Shown in pieces: positions 7,963 to 16,504 of a DNA stretch of 64,000 nt. Origin of the DNA: Plantibacter flavus (GTDB taxonomy: Bacteria > Actinomycetota > Actinomycetes > Actinomycetales > Microbacteriaceae); contig NZ_FXAP01000003.1 of the NCBI RefSeq assembly GCF_900177615.1, positions 310,001 to 374,000 on the forward strand, in the 5' to 3' direction. How positions within the stretch are numbered: the first letter of the stretch is position 1; each line of letters opens with the position of its first letter. The position numbers were made by a program, and so were the translations under genes. The notes beneath the pieces were generated by a model. It was not told where the DNA came from. It saw only the letters and a program-made list of their open reading frames with translations, and made no database searches.

Positions 7963-8618
7963 CGAGGCACCGGGACGTCGACGACGCGTTCCTCCCCGAC
8001 GGCCACGGCGAGCGAACCGTTGGAGGCCGACGCGACGTCAGCCTGGAGCCGCTCCAGCTCCGACGGCGGTACCCACAGTTCCAGCTCCGCCTGCGCCCCG
8101 TAGGTCTGATCGCCGAGCGTCGCGCCGTGGCTGCCGGCCCAATCGCGCAGCAGGTTGTCGTACCGCCCGGCGTCGGCGTGCGGGACGACGAGGGTCGCGC
8201 GGGTCAGCGTGTCACGGCGCACGAGCGCGGCGAGGTCGAGCGTCTCGGAGGCCGCGGACGAGTACGCACGGACGAGACCGCCCGCCCCGAGCTTGACGCC
8301 GCCGAAGTACCGCGTGACGACGACGACCACGTCCGTCAGCTCGCGCCGCCGGATGACCTCGAGGATCGGCATCCCCGCCGTGCCGGACGGTTCACCGTCG
8401 TCGGACGAGCGGGCCTGGTCGCCGAGCAGGCCCGTGACCATCGCGACGCAGTGGTGTCGCGCGTCCCACGCCTGCTTCTTCACCCGCGCGATGACCGCTT
8501 CGGCCTCCTCCGGGGAGGCGACCGGATGCGCGAGGCCGAGGAAGCGCGACTTCTTGACCACGAGTTCGTGCTCGACCGGCGCGGCGATCGTGGCCGGGTA
8601 CTGCCGCTCGGTGGTCAT
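7959..8618 (-). CDS. YigZ/IMPACT-family (UPF0029) protein
   Basis: 219 residues. The N-terminal UPF0029 domain is well preserved: EHELVVKKSRFLGLAHPV, WDARHHCVAMV, DDGEPSGTAGMPILEV and VVVVTRYFGGVKLGAGGLVRAY are the family hallmarks. A C-terminal DUF1949-like alpha/beta half follows. The eukaryotic homologue IMPACT modulates the GCN2 kinase; the bacterial role is unknown. Start chosen at MTTERQYPAT, which gives family length. Its TGA lies in the arm of an inverted repeat. Confidence 0.9.
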   Translation of the reverse strand: MTTERQYPATIAAPVEHELVVKKSRFLGLAHPVASPEEAEAVIARVKKQAWDARHHCVAMVTGLLGDQARSSDDGEPSGTAGMPILEVIRRRELTDVVVVVTRYFGGVKLGAGGLVRAYSSAASETLDLAALVRRDTLTRATLVVPHADAGRYDNLLRDWAGSHGATLGDQTYGAQAELELWVPPSELERLQADVASASNGSLAVAVGEERVVDVPVPR

Positions 8619-8646
8619 CCCGCCAAGGCTAGCTGGCGGCGCCCGC

Positions 8647-8703
8647 CGAGTCGCCCGGAACTGCACGGTTCAGGCGCGAGAACGCGCAGTTCCCGGCGAA
8701 TCA
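8647..8703. terminator. GAGTCGCCCGGAACTGC inverted repeat at a gene junction
   Basis: Arms about 8647-8664 and 8686-8703 pair with three mismatches. The right arm contains TCA 8701-8703, the stop codon of the leftward response-regulator gene. It would stop transcription before yigZ. Confidence 0.55.
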
Positions 8704-9372
8704 GTGTGCGGGGTGGCGACGGTCGGCCTCGAAGACCGCGGCCTGTGTGCGCCGCTCGAAGCCGAGCTTCATCAGCAGTGACGAGACGTTGTTCCGGATG
8801 GTCTTCTCCGCGAGACCGAGCCGTTCGCCGATCTGGCGGTTGGTGTGTCCCTCGGCGATCAGCCGCAGGATCTGTTGCTCACGGAGGCCCAGCGTCGACT
8901 CGGCGATGCCGTGGACCGCCGGTGGCGTGAGCTGGATCACGGCCGTCCGACGCGCCTCGGGCGAGGACACCGGCCGTCCGGCCGCCACGTCGTGGATCGC
9001 CCGGAGGAGGGCGTCGCCGTGGATCGTCTTCGAGACGAATCCGGCGGCCCCTGCGACGACCGAGGCCCGCATGGCCGGCTCCTCGTCGTAGGCGGTGAAC
9101 ATCAGGCAGCGGATGCCCGGGACTGCGGTGATCATGTCGCGACAGACGTCGATCCCGTTGCCGTCCGGCAGATGGACGTCGAGGAGCGCGACATCGGGAG
9201 TCGTCGCGACGATGCGTCGGCGAGCCTCCGCGGCCGTCGCCGCCTCACCGACGAGGTCCATCTGCGGATCGGCGCGGAGGATCTCGGCGACCCCTCGCCG
9301 GATCGTCTCGTGGTCGTCGAGGACGAACACGCGGATGCGCGACGATTCCGCGCCTCCGTTCGCGTGATGCAC
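8701..9372 (-). CDS. NarL/LuxR-family response regulator
   Basis: 223 residues: a receiver domain (about 13-130) with acidic pair Asp19-Asp20, phospho-acceptor Asp65 in ALLDVHLPDGNG, and conserved Thr and Lys in FTAYDE and FVSKTIHG; then a LuxR HTH (LREQQILRLIAEGHTNRQIG and AEKTIRNNVSSLLMKLG). The closest style is DevR/DosR-like actinobacterial regulators. GTG start at 9372 is the only reasonable one seen. No partner histidine kinase is in the window, so this is an orphan here. Confidence 0.9.
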   Translation of the reverse strand: MHHANGGAESSRIRVFVLDDHETIRRGVAEILRADPQMDLVGEAATAAEARRRIVATTPDVALLDVHLPDGNGIDVCRDMITAVPGIRCLMFTAYDEEPAMRASVVAGAAGFVSKTIHGDALLRAIHDVAAGRPVSSPEARRTAVIQLTPPAVHGIAESTLGLREQQILRLIAEGHTNRQIGERLGLAEKTIRNNVSSLLMKLGFERRTQAAVFEADRRHPAH

Positions 9373-9554
9373 AGGCCACCCCCGGCGGCTCGGCGGCTCG
9401 CGACCGCACTGGCGCCGGACACGAAACGCAACGGGTACGGATCGATTTCGGCAGCAGCATACTCTCCCCGGCCGCGAATGGACTCAGGTGATCGCCCCGA
9501 TCCACAGTGACCACGACGTCGGCAGCTCGATCGAGGCCTGCACCGCGACCCGAG

Positions 9555-10826
9555 TCAGGCCTGTCCGTGACTCTGGCGGGAACGCCGGGACAGCGAATCG
9601 ACGATCACGGCGAGCAGGAGGACCGCGCCCGTGATCATGTAGCGGATGGAGGAATCCAGGTTCAAGAGCGTCAGGCCGTTCGAGATCGACTGGATCACGA
9701 TGATCCCGAGCAGCGCCGACCAGGCCGAACCGCGCCCGCCGAACAGGCTCGTGCCGCCGATCACGGCTGCAGCGATCGCATTGAGGTTGGTGTCGCCTCC
9801 ACCACTGCTCAGGCTGGCCGACGTGAGCCTGGCGGCTGCGAGGAGTCCGCCGACGACGGCGAACGTCGAGCACAGGATGAACACCGAGATGTAGATGCGG
9901 TTCACCCGGATCCCCGCTCGCCGGGCAGCCTCGACCGAACCGCCGACCGCGTACACCGACCGTCCCCACTTCGTCCGCGAGAGCATGAAGTTCATGATCA
10001 TCACGAGCACGACGAAGAGGACGAACATCGCGCCGACACCACGGTCGGTGGCCAGGTAGGCGACGACCACCGCCCCCAGGACGACGACGACCGCACCCCG
10101 GATGACGGAGGACACGAGCGCGCCGGCCGGCAGGCCCGCCTCGCGACGCCGGCGGGAGCGGAGCACGCCGCTCACGATGATCGAGCCACCGGAGAGCGCC
10201 ACGAGGAGGTACGCCAGCCAGGGCGGCAGGAACCAGCTCTGGGCGAACTGCACGATGGGCGAGTCGTAGGGGATGTTGATCGACCCGTTCGGGCCGAGCA
10301 CGAGGAGTTGGAGCCCGAGGAAACCGAGCAATCCTGCGAGGGTGATCACGAAGCTCGGCACGCCGAACCGGGTGAACAGCAGCCCGTACAGCAGCCCGAT
10401 GAGCACACCGGCCACCAGGGCGACGATGATCGCCAGCCACAGGCTCCAGCCGGCCTGGGTGAGCCCCGCACCGAGGATCGCCGCGGCGAGCCCGCTGACG
10501 GAGCCGACCGAGAGGTCGATCTGGCCGAGCAGGAGCACGAGCACGATGCCGATGGCGATCGTTCCGACCGCCGCGCACTGCAGGGTGAGGTTGACGAGGT
10601 TGTTCGCGGAGAGGAAGTTCGGGTTGAGCAGCTGGAAGACCAGCCAGATGACCACGAGTCCGATGACCACGGGGAGCGCGCCGAGGTCGCCGCCGCGGAG
10701 CCGCCCGAGGCGGGACCGCGGGACGATGATGGAGGTCGTGTCGCTGGCGGGTACGACCGGCTGTCCGGCGAGCGCGGCAGGACCGCCGCCGTCGGCGGGC
10801 GCGGTCGGAGGCGTCGAAGCGTCCAT
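9555..10826 (-). CDS. Xylose-type sugar ABC transporter permease
   Basis: Membrane subunit of a carbohydrate uptake CUT2-class ABC importer, 423 residues with about ten to eleven hydrophobic segments. Family signatures include GQIDLSVGSVSGLAAAILG and AVIGGTSLFGGRGSAWSALLG, typical of XylH/RbsC-like permeases. The N-terminal ~45 residues are a polar Pro/Ala-rich extension. Two nt separate its start from the upstream ATPase stop. The length and the long inter-half segment (residues ~190-260) fit XylH better than RbsC, but the sugar is inferred only. Confidence 0.85.
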   Translation of the reverse strand: MDASTPPTAPADGGGPAALAGQPVVPASDTTSIIVPRSRLGRLRGGDLGALPVVIGLVVIWLVFQLLNPNFLSANNLVNLTLQCAAVGTIAIGIVLVLLLGQIDLSVGSVSGLAAAILGAGLTQAGWSLWLAIIVALVAGVLIGLLYGLLFTRFGVPSFVITLAGLLGFLGLQLLVLGPNGSINIPYDSPIVQFAQSWFLPPWLAYLLVALSGGSIIVSGVLRSRRRREAGLPAGALVSSVIRGAVVVVLGAVVVAYLATDRGVGAMFVLFVVLVMIMNFMLSRTKWGRSVYAVGGSVEAARRAGIRVNRIYISVFILCSTFAVVGGLLAAARLTSASLSSGGGDTNLNAIAAAVIGGTSLFGGRGSAWSALLGIIVIQSISNGLTLLNLDSSIRYMITGAVLLLAVIVDSLSRRSRQSHGQA

Positions 10827-10828
10827 GT

Positions 10829-11602
10829 TCAGGCTTCCGTTCTGTGCTGGGCGCTCGCGCGGCGCGTGACCGCGTTGTCGGTCGCTCCGGTGATCGCGGC
10901 GATGATGTCCTCCGAGGTCACGTCGGCGATCCGGAAGTCGCCGTTGTTGCGACCGAGCCGGAGTACCACGACCCGGTCAGCGACCGCCTGCACGTCGACC
11001 ATGCTGTGGCTGATGAGTACGACGCCGTGGCCGAGGTCACGGAGGCGTTCGACGAGGTTCAGCACTTCGGCCGTCTGCGCGACCCCCAGCGCCGCGGTCG
11101 GTTCGTCGAGGATGACGATCCGCGGATCACCGACGAGCGAACGCGCGATCGCGACCGTCTGCCGCTGGCCGCCGGAGAGCGCCGCGATGGGGATCCGAAC
11201 GGACGGGATCTTGGCGGACAGCTGCCGCAGCAGCGTCCACGACCGCATCTCCATCTCCTCCTCGTCGAGCGTGAAGCCGCCGATCTCCCGCCCCAGGAAC
11301 AGGTTGGAGACCACGTCGAGGTTGTCGCACAGGGCGAGGTCCTGGAAGACCGTCGCGATGCCGAGTGCCCGGGATGCAGTCGGGGACGTGATCGACACGG
11401 GTCGACCCTCGAAGGAGATCACGCCGTCATCGGCGGGATGCACACCCGCCAGGATCTTGACGAGCGTCGACTTGCCGGCGCCGTTGTCACCGACGATCGC
11501 GACGACCTCGCCGGGTGCGATGTCGAGGTCGACGTCGGTGAGCGCTTGGACGGCCCCGAATCGCTTCGAGACGCCGCGGAGCTGGAGAACAGGTTCGGGC
11601 AT
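10829..11602 (-). CDS. Sugar ABC transporter ATP-binding protein (single domain)
   Basis: 257 residues with one complete nucleotide-binding domain: Walker A GDNGAGKSTL, Q-loop FQDLALCDNLDV, signature LSGGQRQ, Walker B VILDEPTAAL and H-loop LISHS. Most CUT2 ATPases (RbsA, XylG of enterics) have two fused domains of ~500 residues; this short type occurs in actinobacterial xylose-type systems, so it probably works as a homodimer. Start taken at MPEPVLQLRGVSKRF. Between the binding-protein and permease genes, same orientation. Confidence 0.88.
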   Translation of the reverse strand: MPEPVLQLRGVSKRFGAVQALTDVDLDIAPGEVVAIVGDNGAGKSTLVKILAGVHPADDGVISFEGRPVSITSPTASRALGIATVFQDLALCDNLDVVSNLFLGREIGGFTLDEEEMEMRSWTLLRQLSAKIPSVRIPIAALSGGQRQTVAIARSLVGDPRIVILDEPTAALGVAQTAEVLNLVERLRDLGHGVVLISHSMVDVQAVADRVVVLRLGRNNGDFRIADVTSEDIIAAITGATDNAVTRRASAQHRTEA

Positions 11603-11628
11603 CGTGGCCACGCTTCCTCGGGTGGGAC

Positions 11629-11671
11629 GCTGTCGGACCACGGCCCGGGATCCGGGGCGCAGTCCGACAGC
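11629..11671. promoter_or_regulatory. Intercistronic hairpin after sugar-binding-protein gene
   Basis: Perfect 10-bp outer arms GCTGTCGGAC (11629-11638) and its complement (11662-11671) enclose a GC-rich inner part with CCCGGGATCCGGGG. It sits between the binding-protein stop (11686) and the ATPase start. Such hairpins commonly reduce read-through or protect the upstream message, giving more binding protein than transporter. Confidence 0.5.
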
Positions 11672-11685
11672 GATCGGCGGTTCGG

Positions 11686-12786
11686 CTACTTGATACCGGC
11701 GGCGTCGCAGGCCGTCTTGTAGGCCGCGGTGCAGATGTCGGCGACCGTGTAGAACTTGTCCTTCACCACGGTGCTCTGGATGGTGTCCACCGTGACCGCG
11801 ACCGGGGTCAGCAGGAACGACTGGACCTCAGCGCCACCAGCGGTCTTGACGGTCGTGTCACCCGTCACCTTCTTGCCGTTGGCGAGGTCGACCGCGAGTT
11901 GCGCCGCCTGCTCCGCCTCGGGCTTCAGCGCCTTGTAGACCGTCATGTACTGCTCACCGGCGAGGATCCGCTGGATCCCCGCGAGTTCGGCGTCCTGACC
12001 GGTCACCGGAGGCAGCGGGGTCGTCCCGGCTGCGTTGAGCGCGGCGATCGCACCACCCGCGGTGCCGTCGTTGGCCGCGTAGAGACCGGTGATCTGGTTG
12101 CCGAACTGGGTGATCTGGCCGGCGACCCAGTCCTGGGCCTTCTGTGGATCCCATCCTGGTGTGTCGTACTCGGCGAGGACCTTGTACCCGCTCGGATCGA
12201 TGATCTTGTGGGCTCCGGCCTTGAACTGCGAGGCGTTGTTATCGGTGGGCGAGCCGTTGACCATGAGGATTCCGGCGCCCGCCGCGACACCGTCCTTCTT
12301 CAGCTTGTCGACGAGCGCTTGTCCTTGCAGCTCACCGACCTTCTCGTTGTCGAACGAGACGTAGGCGGCGATGTCGCCGCTGTTGATCAGCCGGTCGTAG
12401 GAGATGACCGGCACGTTCTTGGCCTTGGCCTCGTTGACGATCGCGACCGCCGCCTCGCCGTCGAACGGATCGAGGACGAGCACCTTCACGCCCTGCGTCA
12501 GCATCGACTCAGCCTGCTGCTGCTGCTTCGCCGCGTCACCGTCGGCGTTGCTGTAGAGCACCTTGCACTTCGGGCAGAGGTCGGTGACCTTGGCCTCGAA
12601 GTACGGCTTGTCGGCGCTCTCATAGCGCGCGGTCACGGAGTCCGGGAGCAGGAGTCCGATCGACGCGCTCGACCCGTCGGAGCTCGAGCCCGAGCCGGAC
12701 GTCGACGCCCCGTTCGCACACCCACTCAGCAGGCCGACGGTCGCGAGGACCGCGAGGACGGCGAGCGGTTTCGAGATGGTTCGCAT
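11686..12786 (-). CDS. Sugar-binding lipoprotein of CUT2 ABC importer
   Basis: 366 residues; lipoprotein signal with lipobox LLSGC (Cys23), then a Gly/Ser-rich linker and a periplasmic-binding-protein fold of the XylF/RbsB type (VTARYESADKPYFEAK, MLTQGVKVLVLDPFDGEAAV, VISYDRLINSGDIAAYVSFDN). The YDRLI and YVSFDN motifs are typical of XylF, supporting xylose or a similar pentose. First gene of the leftward operon binding protein-ATPase-permease; tethered on the outer face of the membrane. Confidence 0.88.
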   Translation of the reverse strand: MRTISKPLAVLAVLATVGLLSGCANGASTSGSGSSSDGSSASIGLLLPDSVTARYESADKPYFEAKVTDLCPKCKVLYSNADGDAAKQQQQAESMLTQGVKVLVLDPFDGEAAVAIVNEAKAKNVPVISYDRLINSGDIAAYVSFDNEKVGELQGQALVDKLKKDGVAAGAGILMVNGSPTDNNASQFKAGAHKIIDPSGYKVLAEYDTPGWDPQKAQDWVAGQITQFGNQITGLYAANDGTAGGAIAALNAAGTTPLPPVTGQDAELAGIQRILAGEQYMTVYKALKPEAEQAAQLAVDLANGKKVTGDTTVKTAGGAEVQSFLLTPVAVTVDTIQSTVVKDKFYTVADICTAAYKTACDAAGIK

Positions 12787-12911
12787 GTTCCCTCACTTCA
12801 TCGTGGGCGCATGTCCATGCCTCGAGCCGCTCCCGAGTCAGGAGGATCATCGTCCGTCGTCAAGCATCGGTCTTCGGACGCTCGACGTTCGGGACGAATG
12901 TCCCGTGGACT

Positions 12912-13790
12912 TCAGGGTCGCAGCACGTCGTCGGCCGGGTGGGCCTGCACGTGCCCACGGACGAAGATCAAGCCGATCACGGCCACGAGCATGATGAGCA
13001 GATTGGCTGGACCGGCGATCGCCAGGAACACGCTCTGACCGGCGGCCGCTCCCGCGTGGTCGATCCCACCGGTCGAGAGGAAGAGCGTCGGGTCGTAGAG
13101 TCCGTGGATCAGGATCGGCCAGATGAGGTTGCCGGTCACCCGGAGCGTCAGGTACATGCACACGCCGAATCCGAAGGTGTAGACGACGGTCACGAGCACG
13201 GTCGTGACCGGTTGGCCCGACAGGAGGTTGGAGGCGTGCAGCAGCGCGAAGACCAGTGAGGAGATCACCATCACGATCCACTCCGAACTTCCGGCGTCGC
13301 GCAGCATCTTCACGACGAGTCCGCGGGTCAGGATCTCCTCGGCGAACCCGATGAACACGCCGGACAGCATCGCGACCACGACCACGGAACCCTCGTAGCT
13401 CCCGTAGTCGATGCCGAGCAACCGCAGGACGACCGCGGCGAGGATCACGATCGGAGCGGCCCACATCCACCAGCGTCCCCGGATCGGCTGCTTCGCGAAG
13501 AGCTCCCGGAACCAGCCGACCGACAGGACGAAGGCGATCGAGAGGACCGAGCCGACGATGAGCGGCAGCATGAGCCCGAAGAACACGCTCTGCGGGGTCG
13601 CGAAGATGTCCTCGCCGATCTGCGAGCCGAAGAGCTGCCCGACGACCCAGCCGGCTCCGAGGTACAGGGCCAGGTAGACGATCGCCAGCAGGAACGCCCG
13701 CCCGATGCCGCCCTTCGCCCAGAAGTCGTGCCATCCGCTGGTGGTGAGTGTCCGCTGACCGCTGTGCCCGTGACCCCTGTGCTCGCCCAT
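12912..13790 (-). CDS. CPBP-family intramembrane metalloprotease
   Basis: 292 residues with about seven to eight hydrophobic segments. Carries the CPBP/Abi (type II CAAX protease-like) motifs in order: FAEEILTRGLVV (paired Glu and Arg), FALLHASN (His), and a third motif around IWPILIHGLYDP (His). A His/Gly-rich cytoplasmic N-terminus precedes the first helix. ATG at 13790 preferred over a TTG 12 nt upstream. Neighbours give no functional hint; family roles include bacteriocin self-immunity and prenyl-protein processing. Confidence 0.85.
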   Translation of the reverse strand: MGEHRGHGHSGQRTLTTSGWHDFWAKGGIGRAFLLAIVYLALYLGAGWVVGQLFGSQIGEDIFATPQSVFFGLMLPLIVGSVLSIAFVLSVGWFRELFAKQPIRGRWWMWAAPIVILAAVVLRLLGIDYGSYEGSVVVVAMLSGVFIGFAEEILTRGLVVKMLRDAGSSEWIVMVISSLVFALLHASNLLSGQPVTTVLVTVVYTFGFGVCMYLTLRVTGNLIWPILIHGLYDPTLFLSTGGIDHAGAAAGQSVFLAIAGPANLLIMLVAVIGLIFVRGHVQAHPADDVLRP

Positions 13791-13839
13791 GCATCGATCC
13801 AACCACTCAACGGGCCCGAGCGCCCGACAATCCGGGTCG

Positions 13840-14541
13840 TCAGTCTGCGAGCGCCGCTGCGGCGTTGCTCCAGACCGCGTAGAGGACGAAACCGCCGAGG
13901 GCGAGGAGCCCGAGCACCGGTTGTGCGAGGACGATGAGTGCCCAGGCGACCAGGAGCACGAGGGACAGGAGTGAGGTGCCTGGCCGACGGACGGTCCGGA
14001 CGAGCCCGCCGAGCAGCTGGGCCCGGAACCGCAGGCCCGGAGCAGCCGCCAGCCCGGCGAACACGCCGAAAGCTGCGACGACCGCGAGCAGCAGCACGAC
14101 GACGAGCAGCGGCCCGAGCAGCATCGCGAACGGCGTCCCCCACACCGCGACGATGTCGATCACGACGACGAACGTGAGCGCACACACGAGCGACCACACG
14201 GCGAGCGCCGGACGCCAGGTCCGCAGGAGGCCGATGCCCACCTCGCGGAGCGGCCCGGTGTCGGCGGCGTCGCGCGACCGCTGGAACGACCAGCAGCCGG
14301 CGGCGAAGGCGGGGCCCAGCGGGAGCGAGCACAGCAGCAGGAACGGCCAGCTCGCGAGCGGCTCGGCGACGAGGACGATCGCGGCCGCCAGCGGGAGCGC
14401 GCCGACCCCGACGCCGACGCTGACCATGAGGGATCGGTACACGACGCCGAAGACCGACTCGAAGGTCTCCCGGCGCGGCTGCAGCAGCCCGCGCACGCCA
14501 CCGGCACGGCTGTCCGCGCGCCGCTCGGTCACCGCGCTCAT
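13840..14541 (-). CDS. DUF624 (YesL-like) membrane protein
   Basis: 233 residues with about five to six hydrophobic segments; a segment WPFLLLCSLPLGPAFAAGCW and the following LLRTWRPALAVW are typical of DUF624 proteins encoded in CUT1 sugar-transport operons. The start overlaps the stop of the upstream permease by 4 nt, so it is co-translated with the transporter. Role unknown; probably an accessory membrane protein of the glycan uptake system. Confidence 0.75.
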   Translation of the reverse strand: MSAVTERRADSRAGGVRGLLQPRRETFESVFGVVYRSLMVSVGVGVGALPLAAAIVLVAEPLASWPFLLLCSLPLGPAFAAGCWSFQRSRDAADTGPLREVGIGLLRTWRPALAVWSLVCALTFVVVIDIVAVWGTPFAMLLGPLLVVVLLLAVVAAFGVFAGLAAAPGLRFRAQLLGGLVRTVRRPGTSLLSLVLLVAWALIVLAQPVLGLLALGGFVLYAVWSNAAAALAD

Positions 14542-15500
14542 CCCTTCATCCCACTCGTCGCGATGCCCTGGATGAAGTAGCGCTGGCCGAGGAGGAAGAT
14601 CAGCACGATCGGGATGACGGAGACGACGGACCCGGCCATGATGAGCGCATACTCGGCGTCGTACTGCCCGACGAAGGAGCGCAGACCGAGCTGCACGGTC
14701 CAGAGGTCGTTGCTCGTCAGGTAGATGAACGGACCCATGTAGTCGTTCCAGGTGGAGACGAAGGTCAGCAGCGCGAGACTCGCGAGCGCCGGCTTCGTGA
14801 GCGGCAGGATGATCCGCCACCAGATCGCGTACTCGTTGAGGCCGTCGATGCGGGCGGCCTCGCTCAGTTCGTCGGGGATGGTCAGGTAGTACTGCCGCAT
14901 AAGGAACACCCCGAAGGCGCCGAACGCCTGCAGCAGGATGATCGAGAGGTGCGTGTTCACGAGGCCGGCGTTCTGCATCATGATGTACTGCGGGATCATG
15001 TAGGCCTGCCACGGCACGGCGATCGTCGCGATGTAGGCGACGAACAGGACGTCACGTCCCTTGAAGTGCATCTTCGAGAAGCCGTAGGCGGCGAAGCTCC
15101 CGGTGAGCACCTGCAGGATCGTGATGGTGACCGACAGGAACAGCGAGTTCTTGAGGTAGGTCAGCATCGGGATGCGGGTCCAGATGTCGACGTAGTTCTG
15201 CCAGACGAACTCGGTGGGGATCCACTGGACGGGGATCGAGAACACCTCGTTGTTCTGCTTGAGCGACGACGAGACCATCCAGAAGAACGGGACGAAGATG
15301 ATCGCGGTCAGCACGGTGAGCATCACGTAGATGAGCACGCGGCGCAGCGGCGAGATCGGACCGTGGCGGCGCACCCGGGTGCGCTTGCCTCCAGCCCCGG
15401 GCAGCACGGGTGGGGTGATGGCGTCGGTGACCTCGGCGATCGCGACGTCCGCCGACGACGGGACCGTGGACGAGGCACGCGTGGTGGCGCTGGTCGACAT
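14538..15500 (-). CDS. CUT1 sugar ABC permease, MalG-like
   Basis: 320 residues; a ~50-residue polar N-terminus then six TM helices. The EAA loop is present (ELSEAARIDGLNEYAIWWRI, family EAAxxDGA), followed by LPLTKPALASLALLTFVSTWNDYMGPF. Pairs with the upstream permease, whose stop overlaps its start by 1 nt (TGATG). Inner subunit for oligosaccharide import in the 12.9-24.1 kb glycan locus. Confidence 0.92.
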   Translation of the reverse strand: MSTSATTRASSTVPSSADVAIAEVTDAITPPVLPGAGGKRTRVRRHGPISPLRRVLIYVMLTVLTAIIFVPFFWMVSSSLKQNNEVFSIPVQWIPTEFVWQNYVDIWTRIPMLTYLKNSLFLSVTITILQVLTGSFAAYGFSKMHFKGRDVLFVAYIATIAVPWQAYMIPQYIMMQNAGLVNTHLSIILLQAFGAFGVFLMRQYYLTIPDELSEAARIDGLNEYAIWWRIILPLTKPALASLALLTFVSTWNDYMGPFIYLTSNDLWTVQLGLRSFVGQYDAEYALIMAGSVVSVIPIVLIFLLGQRYFIQGIATSGMKG

Positions 15501-16408
15501 CAGCGTTCCTTCCTCTGCTGCAGCTTGAACTGGACGACGGTGAAGACGAGCACGATGATGAACAGCACGAGCGAGATCGCCGAGGAGTATCCGAAGCGGT
15601 TCTCGGTGATGCCCTCGCGGTAGATGAGCTGCGAGAGGACGAGCGTGGACCGGCCTGGGCCACCTCCCGTCATGACGACGATGAGGTCGAACACCTTGAA
15701 GCTCGCGATCGTCACCATGATGAGGACGAAGAACGTCGTCGGACGCAGTGACGGGATCGTGATGTTCCAGAACCGCTGCCAGGCGTTCGCACCGTCGACC
15801 TCGGCGGCCTCGTAGTACTCCTGCGGGATCGCTTGGAGCCCCGCGAGGTAGAGCACCATGTAGTAGCCCATGTCGCGCCACACGCTCGTGATGATCACGG
15901 CGGGCATCGCCCACGCGGAGCTCGTCGTCCAGCCGGGCGGGTCGGCGACACCGATGAGCTCGAGGAACTGGTTGATCGGGCCGGCGGTCGGGTTGAAGAG
16001 CATGTTCCACACGACCGCGACGGCGACGAGCGAGGTGATGTACGGGAAGAACATCGCGGTGCGGAAGAAGCCGAGGCCGCGGAGCTTGCGGTTGAGGAGC
16101 AGTGCCAGGCCGAGCGACGCGAGGATCGTGAGCGGGATGTGGCCGGCCGCGTAGTAGGCGGTGTTGCCGAGTGCGATCCAGAAGGACTCGTCACGCATCA
16201 TGCGGGCGAAGTTCGCGAACCCGACCCACTCGGGCGGTGAGTACGAGTCCCACTTCATGAACGCGATGACGAACGCCGCGCACATCGGGATGAGGGTCAG
16301 GAGCGCGAAGCCGATGAAGTTCGGCAGGATGAAGCTCCAACCGACGAGCGCATTCCTGCGGACGCGGCTGCTGGAGCGGGTGCGTTGCGGTGGGGCTGCG
16401 ATCGCCAT
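15500..16408 (-). CDS. CUT1 sugar ABC permease, MalF/UgpA-like
   Basis: 302 residues, six TM helices, with EAA motif YYEAAEVDGANAWQRFWNIT and the usual C-terminal LSQLIYREGITENRFGYSSA stretch. Forms the heterodimeric channel with the next permease. No ATPase gene lies in this operon, so energy probably comes from a shared MsmX/MsmK-type ATPase encoded elsewhere, as is common for Gram-positive CUT1 systems. Confidence 0.92.
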   Translation of the reverse strand: MAIAAPPQRTRSSSRVRRNALVGWSFILPNFIGFALLTLIPMCAAFVIAFMKWDSYSPPEWVGFANFARMMRDESFWIALGNTAYYAAGHIPLTILASLGLALLLNRKLRGLGFFRTAMFFPYITSLVAVAVVWNMLFNPTAGPINQFLELIGVADPPGWTTSSAWAMPAVIITSVWRDMGYYMVLYLAGLQAIPQEYYEAAEVDGANAWQRFWNITIPSLRPTTFFVLIMVTIASFKVFDLIVVMTGGGPGRSTLVLSQLIYREGITENRFGYSSAISLVLFIIVLVFTVVQFKLQQRKER

Positions 16409-16467
16409 GACGAGCCTTTCGAGGATGGTGGTGCTGGGTCGGTGGGGACGCGCCGGGTGGACGCGGG

Positions 16468-16500
16468 GATCGCGGGGCCGGGCGGGCCGACCCCGCGATC
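16468..16500. promoter_or_regulatory. Hairpin between binding-protein and permease genes
   Basis: Arms GATCGCGGGG (16468-16477) and CCCCGCGATC (16491-16500) pair perfectly, in a very GC-rich gap just after the binding-protein stop (16505). Likely attenuates transcription into the permease genes so the binding protein is made in excess. Confidence 0.5.
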
Positions 16501-16504
16501 GCGG